A DNA stretch of 8,793 bases from NCBI GenBank assembly GCA_030038765.1, contig JASHRA010000158.1, positions 1-8,793 of the forward strand. Direction: 5' to 3'. The DNA comes from Candidatus Dormiibacterota bacterium (lineage in GTDB: Bacteria; Chloroflexota; Dormibacteria; Aeolococcales; Bog-877). A model generated the notes under the pieces. The model made no database searches, was not told the DNA's origin, and saw only the letters and a list, made by a program, of their open reading frames with translations. Both the position numbers and the translations under genes were made by a program. Positions within the stretch are counted from its first letter, which is position 1; each line of letters starts with the position of its first letter. This document shows, piece after piece, positions 1-5,713 of the stretch.

Positions 1-556
1 GCAGCCCGGCCAGGGTGACGACGAAGGAGGGCAGGTGGAGGCGGGTCACCAGGGTGCCGTGGATCAGCCCCATGGCGGTGGTCGCGGCCAGCCCCAGCAG
101 CACCGCCACGAACCAGGGCAGCCCGGCCGGCCCGACCGCCAGCGCGACCAGGACCGCGCCCAGGCCGGCCACGTAGCCGACCGAGAGGTCGATCTCGCCG
201 AGGAGCAGGACGAACACCTCGGCCATGCCCAGGAGGACGAAGACCACCCCCTGGACCAGGAGGTTGGTGATGTTGCCCGCGGAGAGGAAGAGCTGGTTCT
301 GGGTCTGGAAGATGACCACGATGGCGGCCAGCCCGATGACGATCGGGAGGACGCCGGCGTCGCCGCCCCGGACCCGCTTCCACCAGGCCTGGGTGTACTC
401 GCGCATGGAGTGGGCGACCATCTCCGGGGCCAGCACCAGGGCGGCCTCGGCGGCGTTCCTGTCCCCCAGGACCTCGGTCTCGAGCGGCTGGTCGCGGCCG
501 TCCTGGCCCGGCTCCGCCTCCCCCAGGCTGGGCGGCGGTCCGCTGGGGCGGGCCAC
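1..556 (-). CDS. Sugar ABC transporter permease, XylH/RbsC-like (3' end cut by window edge)
   Basis: Inner-membrane channel subunit of a sugar importer, of the family that includes XylH and RbsC. About 185 residues are visible; the C-terminal half is outside the window. A cytoplasmic N-terminal tail of about 65 residues, rich in Glu and Pro, precedes the first membrane helix (about 68-84), then helices near 97-120, 124-141 and 148-166. The motif GEIDLSVG at about 120-127 and LPSFVVTLAGL at 175-185 are typical of this permease family. I chose the GTG at 556, two bases after the TGA of the ATPase gene (559-561), because the frame is open from there and the spacing implies translational coupling; no strong Shine-Dalgarno sequence is visible. 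ATG codons in frame at about residues 46 and 51 are alternative starts and would give a more usual short tail. Last visible gene of the operon. Confidence 0.88.
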   Translation of the reverse strand, partial: MARPSGPPPSLGEAEPGQDGRDQPLETEVLGDRNAAEAALVLAPEMVAHSMREYTQAWWKRVRGGDAGVLPIVIGLAAIVVIFQTQNQLFLSAGNITNLLVQGVVFVLLGMAEVFVLLLGEIDLSVGYVAGLGAVLVALAVGPAGLPWFVAVLLGLAATTAMGLIHGTLVTRLHLPSFVVTLAGL

Positions 557-558
557 GC

Positions 559-1395
559 TCAGGCCCGCAGCTCGCCGGCGGGGCCGGCCGAGAAGTGCTC
601 CGAGCGCCCCGTCGTCATGTACTCAACCGCCAGCCGGGTGTTGAACTCCGAGGCCGGGCCGGCGGCCACGACCAGGCCGAGGCGGGCGATGGCGATGCGG
701 TCGGCCACGGCGAAGACGTCGTTGAGGTTGTGGGAGACCATCAGAACGGTCACCCCGCGCGCCGCCAGCCGGCGCACCAGCTCCAGCACCATGGCGGTCT
801 GGGCCACGCCCAGGGCGGCCGTGGGCTCGTCCAGGATCACCAGTTCCGACTTGGCCATGACCGCCCTGGCCACCGCCACCGTCTGGCGCTGGCCGCCCGA
901 GAGTGAGGCCACCGGCTGGCGGATGGAGCGGATGGTGGTGACTGCGAGCGACTCCAGCGTGCGCCGGGCGGTGATCTCCATGGTGACCTCGTCGAGGACC
1001 CCGAAGGTGGTCGCCTCGTGGCCCAGGAACATGTTCTGGACGATGTCCAGGTTGTCGCAGAGGGCGAGGTCCTGGTACACGGTCGTGATCCCCAGGGCGG
1101 CCGCCTCCCGGGGGCTGTGGACCCTCACCTCGTGCCCCTTCCAGAGGATGGTGCCGGCGTCGGGCGGCCAGATCCCCGAGATGGTCTTGATCATGACCGT
1201 CTTGCCCGCGCCGTTGTCGCCCACCAGGGCCGTCACCTGGCCCGGTGGCACCACCAGGTCCACCCCTCCCAGGGCCTGCACCGCGCCGAAGCTCTTGTAG
1301 AGACCGCGCAGCTCCAGCACCGGCGCCTCCGCACCCGAGGAGGCCGGGGGCAGCGTGCCCTCGGCCTCCCCGGGCCCCCGGCCCGAGCCGGTCAT
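559..1395 (-). CDS. Sugar ABC transporter ATP-binding protein, single-domain XylG/FrcA-like
   Basis: Cytoplasmic ATPase that powers the importer. It has one ABC domain in 278 residues: Walker A GDNGAGKT (59-66), Q-loop Gln108 in TVYQDL, signature LSGGQ (165-169), Walker B LVILDE (185-190) and H-loop His222. E. coli XylG, RbsA and MglA carry two such domains in about 500 residues, so this one must work as a homodimer, as FrcA-type half-size ATPases do. After the Walker A Lys-Thr the usual second hydroxyl residue is Val67 (KTVMIK, where KSTLIK is typical). The start at 1395 gives a 25-residue low-complexity N-terminus and has little ribosome-site support; a GTG at residue 26 (VLELRG) preceded by GGAG seven bases upstream is a credible alternative. 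It lies 39 bases after the binding-protein gene and two bases before the permease, so the three are co-transcribed. The sugar specificity cannot be read from this subunit. Confidence 0.93.
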   Translation of the reverse strand: MTGSGRGPGEAEGTLPPASSGAEAPVLELRGLYKSFGAVQALGGVDLVVPPGQVTALVGDNGAGKTVMIKTISGIWPPDAGTILWKGHEVRVHSPREAAALGITTVYQDLALCDNLDIVQNMFLGHEATTFGVLDEVTMEITARRTLESLAVTTIRSIRQPVASLSGGQRQTVAVARAVMAKSELVILDEPTAALGVAQTAMVLELVRRLAARGVTVLMVSHNLNDVFAVADRIAIARLGLVVAAGPASEFNTRLAVEYMTTGRSEHFSAGPAGELRA

Positions 1396-1434
1396 GGAGG
1401 CGTCACTCGGTGCGGAGTCGCTGATGGCTGGGGG

Positions 1435-2667
1435 TCAGGGCTTGATCCCAGCCGCCTTGCAATCCTTGGCGAAGCTGCCAGCGCAGAGCTGGAATGCGGG
1501 CACGAAGTCGTCCGCGATCACCGTCGAGTTCATGTTCTTGGCCGTGACCCACTCCGGGGTCAGCAACACCGAGGGCACGGAGACGTGCTCGGTCGTGTCC
1601 TCGGTCGAGGAGTTGACCAGCGAGGCCGGCGGCGTCTTGCCGGCGCGGAGGTAGAGGGCCACGGCCACGGCGGCCTGGGCCTCCTCGTAGATGGGCTTGT
1701 AGACGGTGCCGCACTGGTAGCCGCTGAGCACGTTCTGCAGCCCCACCAGGGTCGCGTCCTGGCCGGTGGTGGGGAAGGTCTTGGCCTTGATGTGGAGGCT
1801 CTGCAGGTAGGTGATGATGGGAGCGCCGGTCTCATCGTTCGGGATCACCGCCGAGTTGATGTTGCTGTGGGCGGTGTAGGCCTGCTGGAACTCGGTGAGA
1901 GCGGTCGGGGGATCCCAGGTGTCGGCGGTGTTCTCCACGTCCACGTACTTGCCCGACTTGAAGTAGGGCTTGAGCACGGAGAGGTAGCCCTCGGCGAACA
2001 GGGTGGCGTTGTTGTCCGTCGCCGCGCCGTGCATCACCACCACCTGCGGCTTCTTGAGGTGCCAGGCCTTGACGCAGCTGACGAAGCCCTGGCCGATCAG
2101 CTTGCCGACCTTGACGTTGTTGAAGCTCACGTAGTACTGGCGGCTGCCGCCCAGCGTCAGCCGGTCGTAATCGACCACGGGCACGCCGTGGGCCTTGGCG
2201 TAGGTCTCGATCTGGGCCCCGACGCCGGAGTCGAGCGGGTCCATGATCAGCACCCGGGCGCCGGCGCTGATGTCGGACTCGGCGTCGGTGAGCTCGGTGG
2301 AGTCGCTGCCCTCAGCGTTCTCGACCACGATCTGGGAGGCCGACAGGCCGGCGATCTGCATGGCCGTGGTGAGGAAGGGCTGGTCGAATTCCGTGTAGCG
2401 GGCCGAGCTGACCGTGTCGGGAAGGATCGCGGCCACGCTCCCGTGGCCCTCCTTGGCCAGTCCCTTGAGGTCCTCCATGGCCGCGAAGCTCCTGGTCAGG
2501 GAGTTGGCGCTGATGGTCCCGCTGGCGGCCAGGACCCGCGTGGGCGAGGCCCCGGTGGCGGCCGACCCGACGGCCGCTATCAGCACCGCGATGATGGCGA
2601 GCGCGCCCAGGAGTGCGGACCGGGCGCCGCCGAACAAGTGACCTCGGACCCTCGTCGAACTTCCCAT
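1435..2667 (-). CDS. Sugar ABC transporter substrate-binding protein, XylF-like
   Basis: Extracytoplasmic sugar receptor of the periplasmic-binding-protein type I fold (Peripla_BP_4), 410 residues. An N-terminal hydrophobic segment (about 18-40, with AVGSAATGA as a plausible signal peptidase site) is followed by the two-lobed domain. Landmarks match D-xylose binding protein XylF: VLIMDPLDSG (139-148), DYDR (166-169), SFNN-VKVG (181-188), NDET (277-280), GQDA (302-305) and YKPI (323-326). The start is set at 2667 and not nine codons upstream (2694), because the AAGGAG ribosome site at 2677-2682 sits between the two ATGs and serves the downstream one. There is no Cys at the end of the signal region, so it is not an ordinary lipoprotein; four Cys (198, 319, 395, 403) occur, the last two in a C-terminal CAGSFAKDC. 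First gene of the operon, behind the promoter at 2916-2944. Xylose is the best guess for the ligand, not proven. Confidence 0.92.
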   Translation of the reverse strand: MGSSTRVRGHLFGGARSALLGALAIIAVLIAAVGSAATGASPTRVLAASGTISANSLTRSFAAMEDLKGLAKEGHGSVAAILPDTVSSARYTEFDQPFLTTAMQIAGLSASQIVVENAEGSDSTELTDAESDISAGARVLIMDPLDSGVGAQIETYAKAHGVPVVDYDRLTLGGSRQYYVSFNNVKVGKLIGQGFVSCVKAWHLKKPQVVVMHGAATDNNATLFAEGYLSVLKPYFKSGKYVDVENTADTWDPPTALTEFQQAYTAHSNINSAVIPNDETGAPIITYLQSLHIKAKTFPTTGQDATLVGLQNVLSGYQCGTVYKPIYEEAQAAVAVALYLRAGKTPPASLVNSSTEDTTEHVSVPSVLLTPEWVTAKNMNSTVIADDFVPAFQLCAGSFAKDCKAAGIKP

Positions 2668-2676
2668 GCTGGCTAG

Positions 2677-2682
2677 CTCCTT
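2677..2682 (-). promoter_or_regulatory. Ribosome binding site of the sugar-binding protein gene
   Basis: AAGGAG on the minus strand, nine bases before the ATG at 2667. It lies inside the longer open frame that would start at 2694, so it rules out that upstream ATG as the main start. Confidence 0.8.
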
Positions 2683-2915
2683 ACGTGCGCGCATGCCTTC
2701 CTTTCCGTTCCTTCAGCAACCCAGAGCCGCGTCGGGACGCCGACCGTCGCCCGCCGGCGCCGGCGGGAGCGCGGAAGGCCGCGCATCGAGCTCGCGTGCG
2801 CGGTGAAACCCGCCCCCTCGAGGGCAGCAGCACCGACCCCGCCAACTCCACCAGCCAACCAGCCCGCCCCGTGTCGAGGCCGCCCGAGAGGGCGGCTCCT
2901 GCTCGGCCAGCGGGG
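2683..2915 (-). promoter_or_regulatory. Long structured 5' leader of the sugar ABC operon
   Basis: About 230 gene-free bases between the promoter and the ribosome site. Four inverted repeats are visible: 2879-2896 (7-bp stem GCCGCCC/GGGCGGC, 4-base loop), 2815-2824 (CCCTCGAGGG), 2779-2803 (7-bp stem CCGCGCA/TGCGCGG, 11-base loop) and 2750-2767 (perfect 18-base palindrome CCCGCCGGCGCCGGCGGG). None is followed by a run of U in the transcript, so these are not classic intrinsic terminators. No riboswitch class that I know is recognisable and I see no convincing leader peptide. Confidence 0.5.
2750..2767. repeat. 18-base perfect palindrome in the sugar operon leader
   Basis: CCCGCCGGC followed at once by its reverse complement GCCGGCGGG. 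In RNA it would form a tight GC hairpin about 70-85 bases before the ribosome site. No U-tract follows on either strand. Confidence 0.6.
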
Positions 2916-2944
2916 AGCATATGTTGTGGCCCACAACTTGTCAA
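2916..2944 (-). promoter_or_regulatory. Sigma-70-type promoter of the sugar ABC operon
   Basis: On the minus strand, -35 TTGACA (2944-2939, 6 of 6 to consensus), a 17-base spacer, and -10 TATGCT (2921-2916, 4 of 6). It points at the binding-protein gene and would start transcription near 2909. It is the best promoter match in the window and stands out in very GC-rich surroundings. Confidence 0.8.
2923..2937. promoter_or_regulatory. Inverted repeat, probable repressor operator within the promoter spacer
   Basis: GTTGTGG, one base, CCACAAC: a perfect 7-1-7 inverted repeat filling 15 of the 17 spacer bases between -35 and -10. A dimeric repressor bound there would block RNA polymerase. Sugar importers of this family are commonly controlled by LacI, ROK or GntR-type repressors; the regulator is not in the window and the odd centre does not identify its family. 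Confidence 0.65.
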
Positions 2945-2994
2945 GCGCCCTCCCCGACGGCGCCGGGAGCGGCCCGCCGGGACGCCTCCCGAGC

Positions 2995-3567
2995 TCAGGC
3001 GACCAGCTGGTGCAGCGCCACCAGGATCATCAGCAGCCCCGCCAGCAGGGGCCCGTAGCGGTGCAGCCAGCGTGCCAGCACCTCGATCCCGATCAGGTTC
3101 CCGAGCCAGATGTTGAGGTAGCCGAAGGCGGTGACGGTGACCACCACCGGCGCCAGCAGGGCCCGCTGGGAGACGGTGGCGCCAAAGCCGTTGGCCACGT
3201 TGGTGAAGGAGAGGCCGAAGCCGAGGGCGATGCCGGCGCGCCAGCCGGGAGGATCAGGCCGCCCGGCCCGATGGTCGCGGCGGAGCCGAGGACGCAGGTA
3301 GCCGGCATACCAGTAGCCGACCCCGACCGCCATCAGGACGGCGCAGGAGACCTTGGACGAGGTCCCGGCCGGCAGGTAGCGGGCGACCAAGGTGCCGCCC
3401 AGGGCTCCCGCCAGCACGGTGCAGAGCCCGATGGCGTTGACCAGCAGGTTGACGCGGTGGGGGAAGTGCACCCCGAGCATCCCGTAGGCCATGCCCACAC
3501 CCAGGTTGTCGAGGTTGGAGGCGACGCCGATGAGGACGGCAGTGAAGAGCAGGGCGCTCCAGTCCAT
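2995..3567 (-). CDS. MntP/YtaF-family six-helix membrane protein, putative metal efflux
   Basis: Integral membrane protein of 190 residues with about six hydrophobic helices (near 4-30, 40-62, 72-90, 110-132, 138-160 and 172-188) and a basic loop at 92-110. The two halves carry related motifs: NLDNLGVGMAYG (18-29) in helix 1 and SFTNVANGFGATV (120-132) in helix 4, the inverted-repeat layout of the MntP manganese exporter and YtaF sporulation membrane proteins; the first motif looks closer to YtaF. Length agrees with MntP (about 188). I take the ATG at 3567, with AGGGG five bases upstream; the longer open frame to 3663 would add a 32-residue Arg-rich tail before a membrane helix and lacks support. 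It is co-directional with the sugar operon but separated from it by that operon's own promoter. Metal export is a family-level inference; the substrate is unknown. Confidence 0.75.
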   Translation of the reverse strand: MDWSALLFTAVLIGVASNLDNLGVGMAYGMLGVHFPHRVNLLVNAIGLCTVLAGALGGTLVARYLPAGTSSKVSCAVLMAVGVGYWYAGYLRPRLRRDHRAGRPDPPGWRAGIALGFGLSFTNVANGFGATVSQRALLAPVVVTVTAFGYLNIWLGNLIGIEVLARWLHRYGPLLAGLLMILVALHQLVA

Positions 3568-3581
3568 GACCACCCCTGGTC
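3568..3581 (-). promoter_or_regulatory. Hairpin holding the ribosome site of the MntP/YtaF-like gene
   Basis: On the transcript GACCA-GGGG-TGGTC directly abuts the ATG at 3567; the likely ribosome site AGGGG (3577-3573) spans the last stem base and the loop. A second hairpin, GGCACC-4 bases-GGTGCC (3583-3598), lies just upstream. Together they could modulate translation initiation. The 5-bp stem is short, so an effect is not certain. Confidence 0.4.
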
Positions 3582-3775
3582 GGGCACCGCCCGGTGCCGG
3601 CCTGTAGCGAAGTGAAAAACGGGCAGCGCTCCGGGTGCGTCGGGGTCGGCCAGGCGAGCTCACGGGCCCGGGCTGTGCCCCCCAAGTGTAGTCCTGCGCC
3701 GCGCCCTCGCCCCACCCCCGAGAGCGGTCCCAGCGCGGCTCCTCGGCGGGCGCTCCCGGTTACCCTAGAGAGCGT

Positions 3776-3792
3776 CGGCGACAGCGTCGCCG
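3776..3792. repeat. Inverted repeat upstream of methylglyoxal synthase
   Basis: CGGCGAC-AGC-GTCGCCG: a 7-bp perfect stem with a 3-base loop, extendable to about 10 pairs with wobbles (3773-3795). It lies 30-50 bases before the start codon, in the likely leader of the gene. No U-tract follows, so it is not a plain terminator; it could be an operator or leader hairpin. Confidence 0.4.
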
Positions 3793-3823
3793 GCGTCGCG
3801 CCCGCCCCCTGCCGGAGGAGAGG

Positions 3824-4306
3824 ATGTCGGTCTCCAGGCCCCGACCGCGCGTCGCCATCATCGCCCACGACGGCAAGAAGGCGGACCTCGTGGCCTTCGC
3901 CACCTACAACCGCGAGCGGCTGCGCACCTGTGACCTGCTCGCCACCAGCACCACCGGCAGCCTGCTCCAGGAGAAGGTCGGGCTCGACGTGCAGCGGGTG
4001 CGTTCGGGACCGCTCGGGGGGGACGCCCAGGTGGCGGCGCGGGTCGTCGAGGGGGAGGTGGACGCGGTCATCTTCATCGTCGACCCGCTCGGCAAGCACC
4101 CGCACGACCCGGACATCCAGACCCTGCTGCGGATCTGCAACGTCCACGACGTGCCGCTGGCCACCAACGTCTCCACCGCCGACGTGCTGATGGGTTCGGA
4201 GGTGCTCTGGGAGAAGGCCAGCAGGCGCGCCGCCGCCCGGCAGCAGCGGCGGGACCCGGACCTGTCGGCGGCGCTGCTCGGCGCCGACGGGACCGGGTCC
4301 GACTGA
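3824..4306 (+). CDS. mgsA: Methylglyoxal synthase
   Basis: Converts dihydroxyacetone phosphate to methylglyoxal and phosphate, a cytoplasmic bypass of lower glycolysis used when sugar phosphates accumulate. 160 residues (the family is about 130-155). Motifs in order: IIAHDGKK (12-19), with His15 the counterpart of E. coli His19; TSTTG (41-45) of the phosphate loop; SGPLGGD (61-67), where Asp67 is the catalytic Asp71 of E. coli; VDPLGKHPHDPD (86-97), with His94 and Asp97 matching His98 and Asp101; and PLATNVSTAD (111-120). The C-terminal 40 residues are Arg/Ala-rich and do not resemble the usual end that contributes an active-site Arg in E. coli. Start supported by GGAGGAG (3814-3820). It is divergent from the MntP/YtaF-like gene and ends 16 bases from the convergent oxidoreductase. 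No glyoxalase gene is in the window. The family is inhibited by phosphate. Confidence 0.95.
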   Translation: MSVSRPRPRVAIIAHDGKKADLVAFATYNRERLRTCDLLATSTTGSLLQEKVGLDVQRVRSGPLGGDAQVAARVVEGEVDAVIFIVDPLGKHPHDPDIQTLLRICNVHDVPLATNVSTADVLMGSEVLWEKASRRAAARQQRRDPDLSAALLGADGTGSD

Positions 4307-4322
4307 CGCCCGGCCCGCACCC

Positions 4323-5576
4323 TCAGGGGCGGAGCGCGGCCAGTCCCTCGGCGAACGCCTCCGAGTAGGTCGGAAACGGGAGCACGGTGTCCCCCAGGAG
4401 GGGCAGGGGAAGGGCGGCCCGGATCGCCAGCGTGGCCCAGCTGACCATCTCGTCCGCCCCCGGGCCGCAGACCGAGGCCCCCACCAGGACCCCCCGCTCC
4501 AGGTCCGCCAGCAGCACCAGCGCCCCCTGCTCCACGTCCTCGGTCTGGCTCCGGGCCAGGCGCCGCAGCTGGGTCACGGAGCAGCTGATGTCGAGGGCCA
4601 GCTGGCCGGCCCGGACCCGGGTCAGGCCCACCGCGGCCACCGGCGGGTCGGTGTAGACGACGCGCGGCAGGGCCCGGTAGTCGGCCGCCACCGTCTCCCC
4701 GCGCAGGGCCCGCGCCAGGAGCCGGCCCTGGTAGGTGGCGGTGTGGGTGAAGGGGGCGATCCCGGTCACGTCCCCGGCGGCCCAGAGGTGACCCTGCCCC
4801 TCGACCCTGAGGTCGGGAGCGGTGGCCAGCCGGTCGGCGTCCTCGGCGATCCCGTAGACCCCGAGGCCGATGCCCTCGAGGTTGGGGCGGCGGCCCGCCG
4901 CCAGCAGCAGGACCTCGGCCTCCAGCACCTCCCCCGAGCCCAGCCGGAGGCTCACGCCGGCGCCCGCGCCCCGGCCGCAGGATCCGACCTCGGCGCCCAG
5001 GCGCAGCTCCACGCCCTCGCCGGAGAGCACCTCGGCCATGCCCTCCCCCAGCTCGGGCTCCTCGTCACCGAGCAGGCGGGGTGCCTGCTCCACGACCGTG
5101 ACCCGGGAGCCGAAGCGGGTGAGCACCTGGGCCAGCTCACAGCCCACCGGGCCTCCGCCCAGGACCAGGACGCTGCCCGGCAGCTCGGAGGAGCTGAGGA
5201 GCCGGTCGCTGGTCCAGGCGTCGACGTCCGCGAGCCCCTCGATGGGCGGCCAGGCCGGGCGGGAGCCGGTGGCGATGACGACGTCGCGGGCCCGGTAGCG
5301 CTCGCCCCCCACCTCGACCACGCACGGCTCCACCAACCGGCCCCGGCCGCGCACCGTGGTGCAGCCCAGCCTGGTCAGCTCGCGCTCGTGGCCGCGGTCG
5401 TCCCTGAACTCAGCGACCCGGTCCCGGCGCCGCACCGCGGCCGAGTAGGCCCGGGCGGCGGAGCGCCGCCGGCCCAGCTCCCGGCGCCGCTCCCGGGCCG
5501 CGTGGAGCATGGCCTTGCTCGGCATGCAGGTGACGAAGGGGCACTCGCCGCCGAAGCGGGCCGCCTCGACCACCAC
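4323..5576 (-). CDS. FAD/NAD(P)-dependent disulfide oxidoreductase, class I (N-terminus uncertain)
   Basis: Member of the flavin disulfide reductase family (dihydrolipoamide dehydrogenase, mercuric reductase and relatives). From the GTG at 5576 it has 417 residues: redox-active pair Cys12/Cys17 in GGECPFVTCMPSK, the ATG motif IATGSRP (101-107), NAD(P)-binding GGGPVG (140-145) followed by TVVE, FAD motif AAGDVTG (266-272), and the dimerisation domain from about 303. The first FAD-binding Rossmann motif lies upstream in frame (5577-5669), so the annotated start is only the first standard codon available. In the C-terminal motif where most family members have His-Pro-x-x-x-Glu, this protein has FPTYSE (401-406), so the catalytic-base His is Phe. 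Lipoamide, mycothione, mercury and quinone activities cannot be told apart here. Probably last gene of the cupin-ilvE-reductase unit. It may be expressed from an unusual start or be a recently damaged gene. Confidence 0.85.
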   Translation of the reverse strand: MVVEAARFGGECPFVTCMPSKAMLHAARERRRELGRRRSAARAYSAAVRRRDRVAEFRDDRGHERELTRLGCTTVRGRGRLVEPCVVEVGGERYRARDVVIATGSRPAWPPIEGLADVDAWTSDRLLSSSELPGSVLVLGGGPVGCELAQVLTRFGSRVTVVEQAPRLLGDEEPELGEGMAEVLSGEGVELRLGAEVGSCGRGAGAGVSLRLGSGEVLEAEVLLLAAGRRPNLEGIGLGVYGIAEDADRLATAPDLRVEGQGHLWAAGDVTGIAPFTHTATYQGRLLARALRGETVAADYRALPRVVYTDPPVAAVGLTRVRAGQLALDISCSVTQLRRLARSQTEDVEQGALVLLADLERGVLVGASVCGPGADEMVSWATLAIRAALPLPLLGDTVLPFPTYSEAFAEGLAALRP

Positions 5577-5669
5577 CGCGGAGCGCCCGCCCAGTCCCTC
5601 GCCGCAGAGGGCCTCGGCCGCCGAGCCGCCACCCAGGACGAGGACGTCCGCGTCGGGCCTGTCCCGACT
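5577..5669 (-). other. In-frame coding extension of the oxidoreductase, without a standard start codon
   Basis: Thirty-one open codons between an in-frame TAG (5670-5672) and the first GTG (5576). They encode DADVLVLGGGSAAEAL, the first beta strand and Gly-rich turn of the FAD-binding fold, spaced normally from the VVVE that binds the FAD ribose. No ATG, GTG or TTG occurs in this frame here, and none in the usable frames back to the end of ilvE. The protein needs this stretch to bind FAD. Confidence 0.7.
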
Positions 5670-5713
5670 CTAGGCGGGGCCGCCCTCAGCGCGTCCTCAG
5701 CCGATGGCGCAGC

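Noticed and set aside
35..1300. Plus-strand open frame of 421 codons opposite the permease and ATPase
   Set aside because: Low-complexity translation, and the complementary strand carries Walker A, LSGGQ, Walker B and permease motifs.
1018..2676. Long plus-strand open frame (552 codons) opposite the sugar-binding protein gene
   Set aside because: His/Gly/Arg/Val-rich translation without any domain pattern; it mirrors the third-position GC bias of the real minus-strand gene, which shows full XylF-like motifs.
2945..2994. Terminator after the MntP/YtaF-like gene
   Set aside because: Short GC stems can be drawn (CGGGAG/CTCCCG) but with a long loop and no U-tract.
3761..3766. TACCCT as a -10 box for mgsA
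   Set aside because: No acceptable -35 hexamer lies 16-19 bases upstream, so I did not call a promoter there.
3568..3823. yybP-ykoY manganese riboswitch upstream of the MntP/YtaF-like gene
   Set aside because: The conserved GGGGAGUA-type elements of that class are not present; only short hairpins are seen.
3254..4147. Minus-strand open frame of 297 codons across mgsA and the MntP-like gene
   Set aside because: Crosses a clear divergent gene pair and the intergenic region in the wrong frame; no domain.
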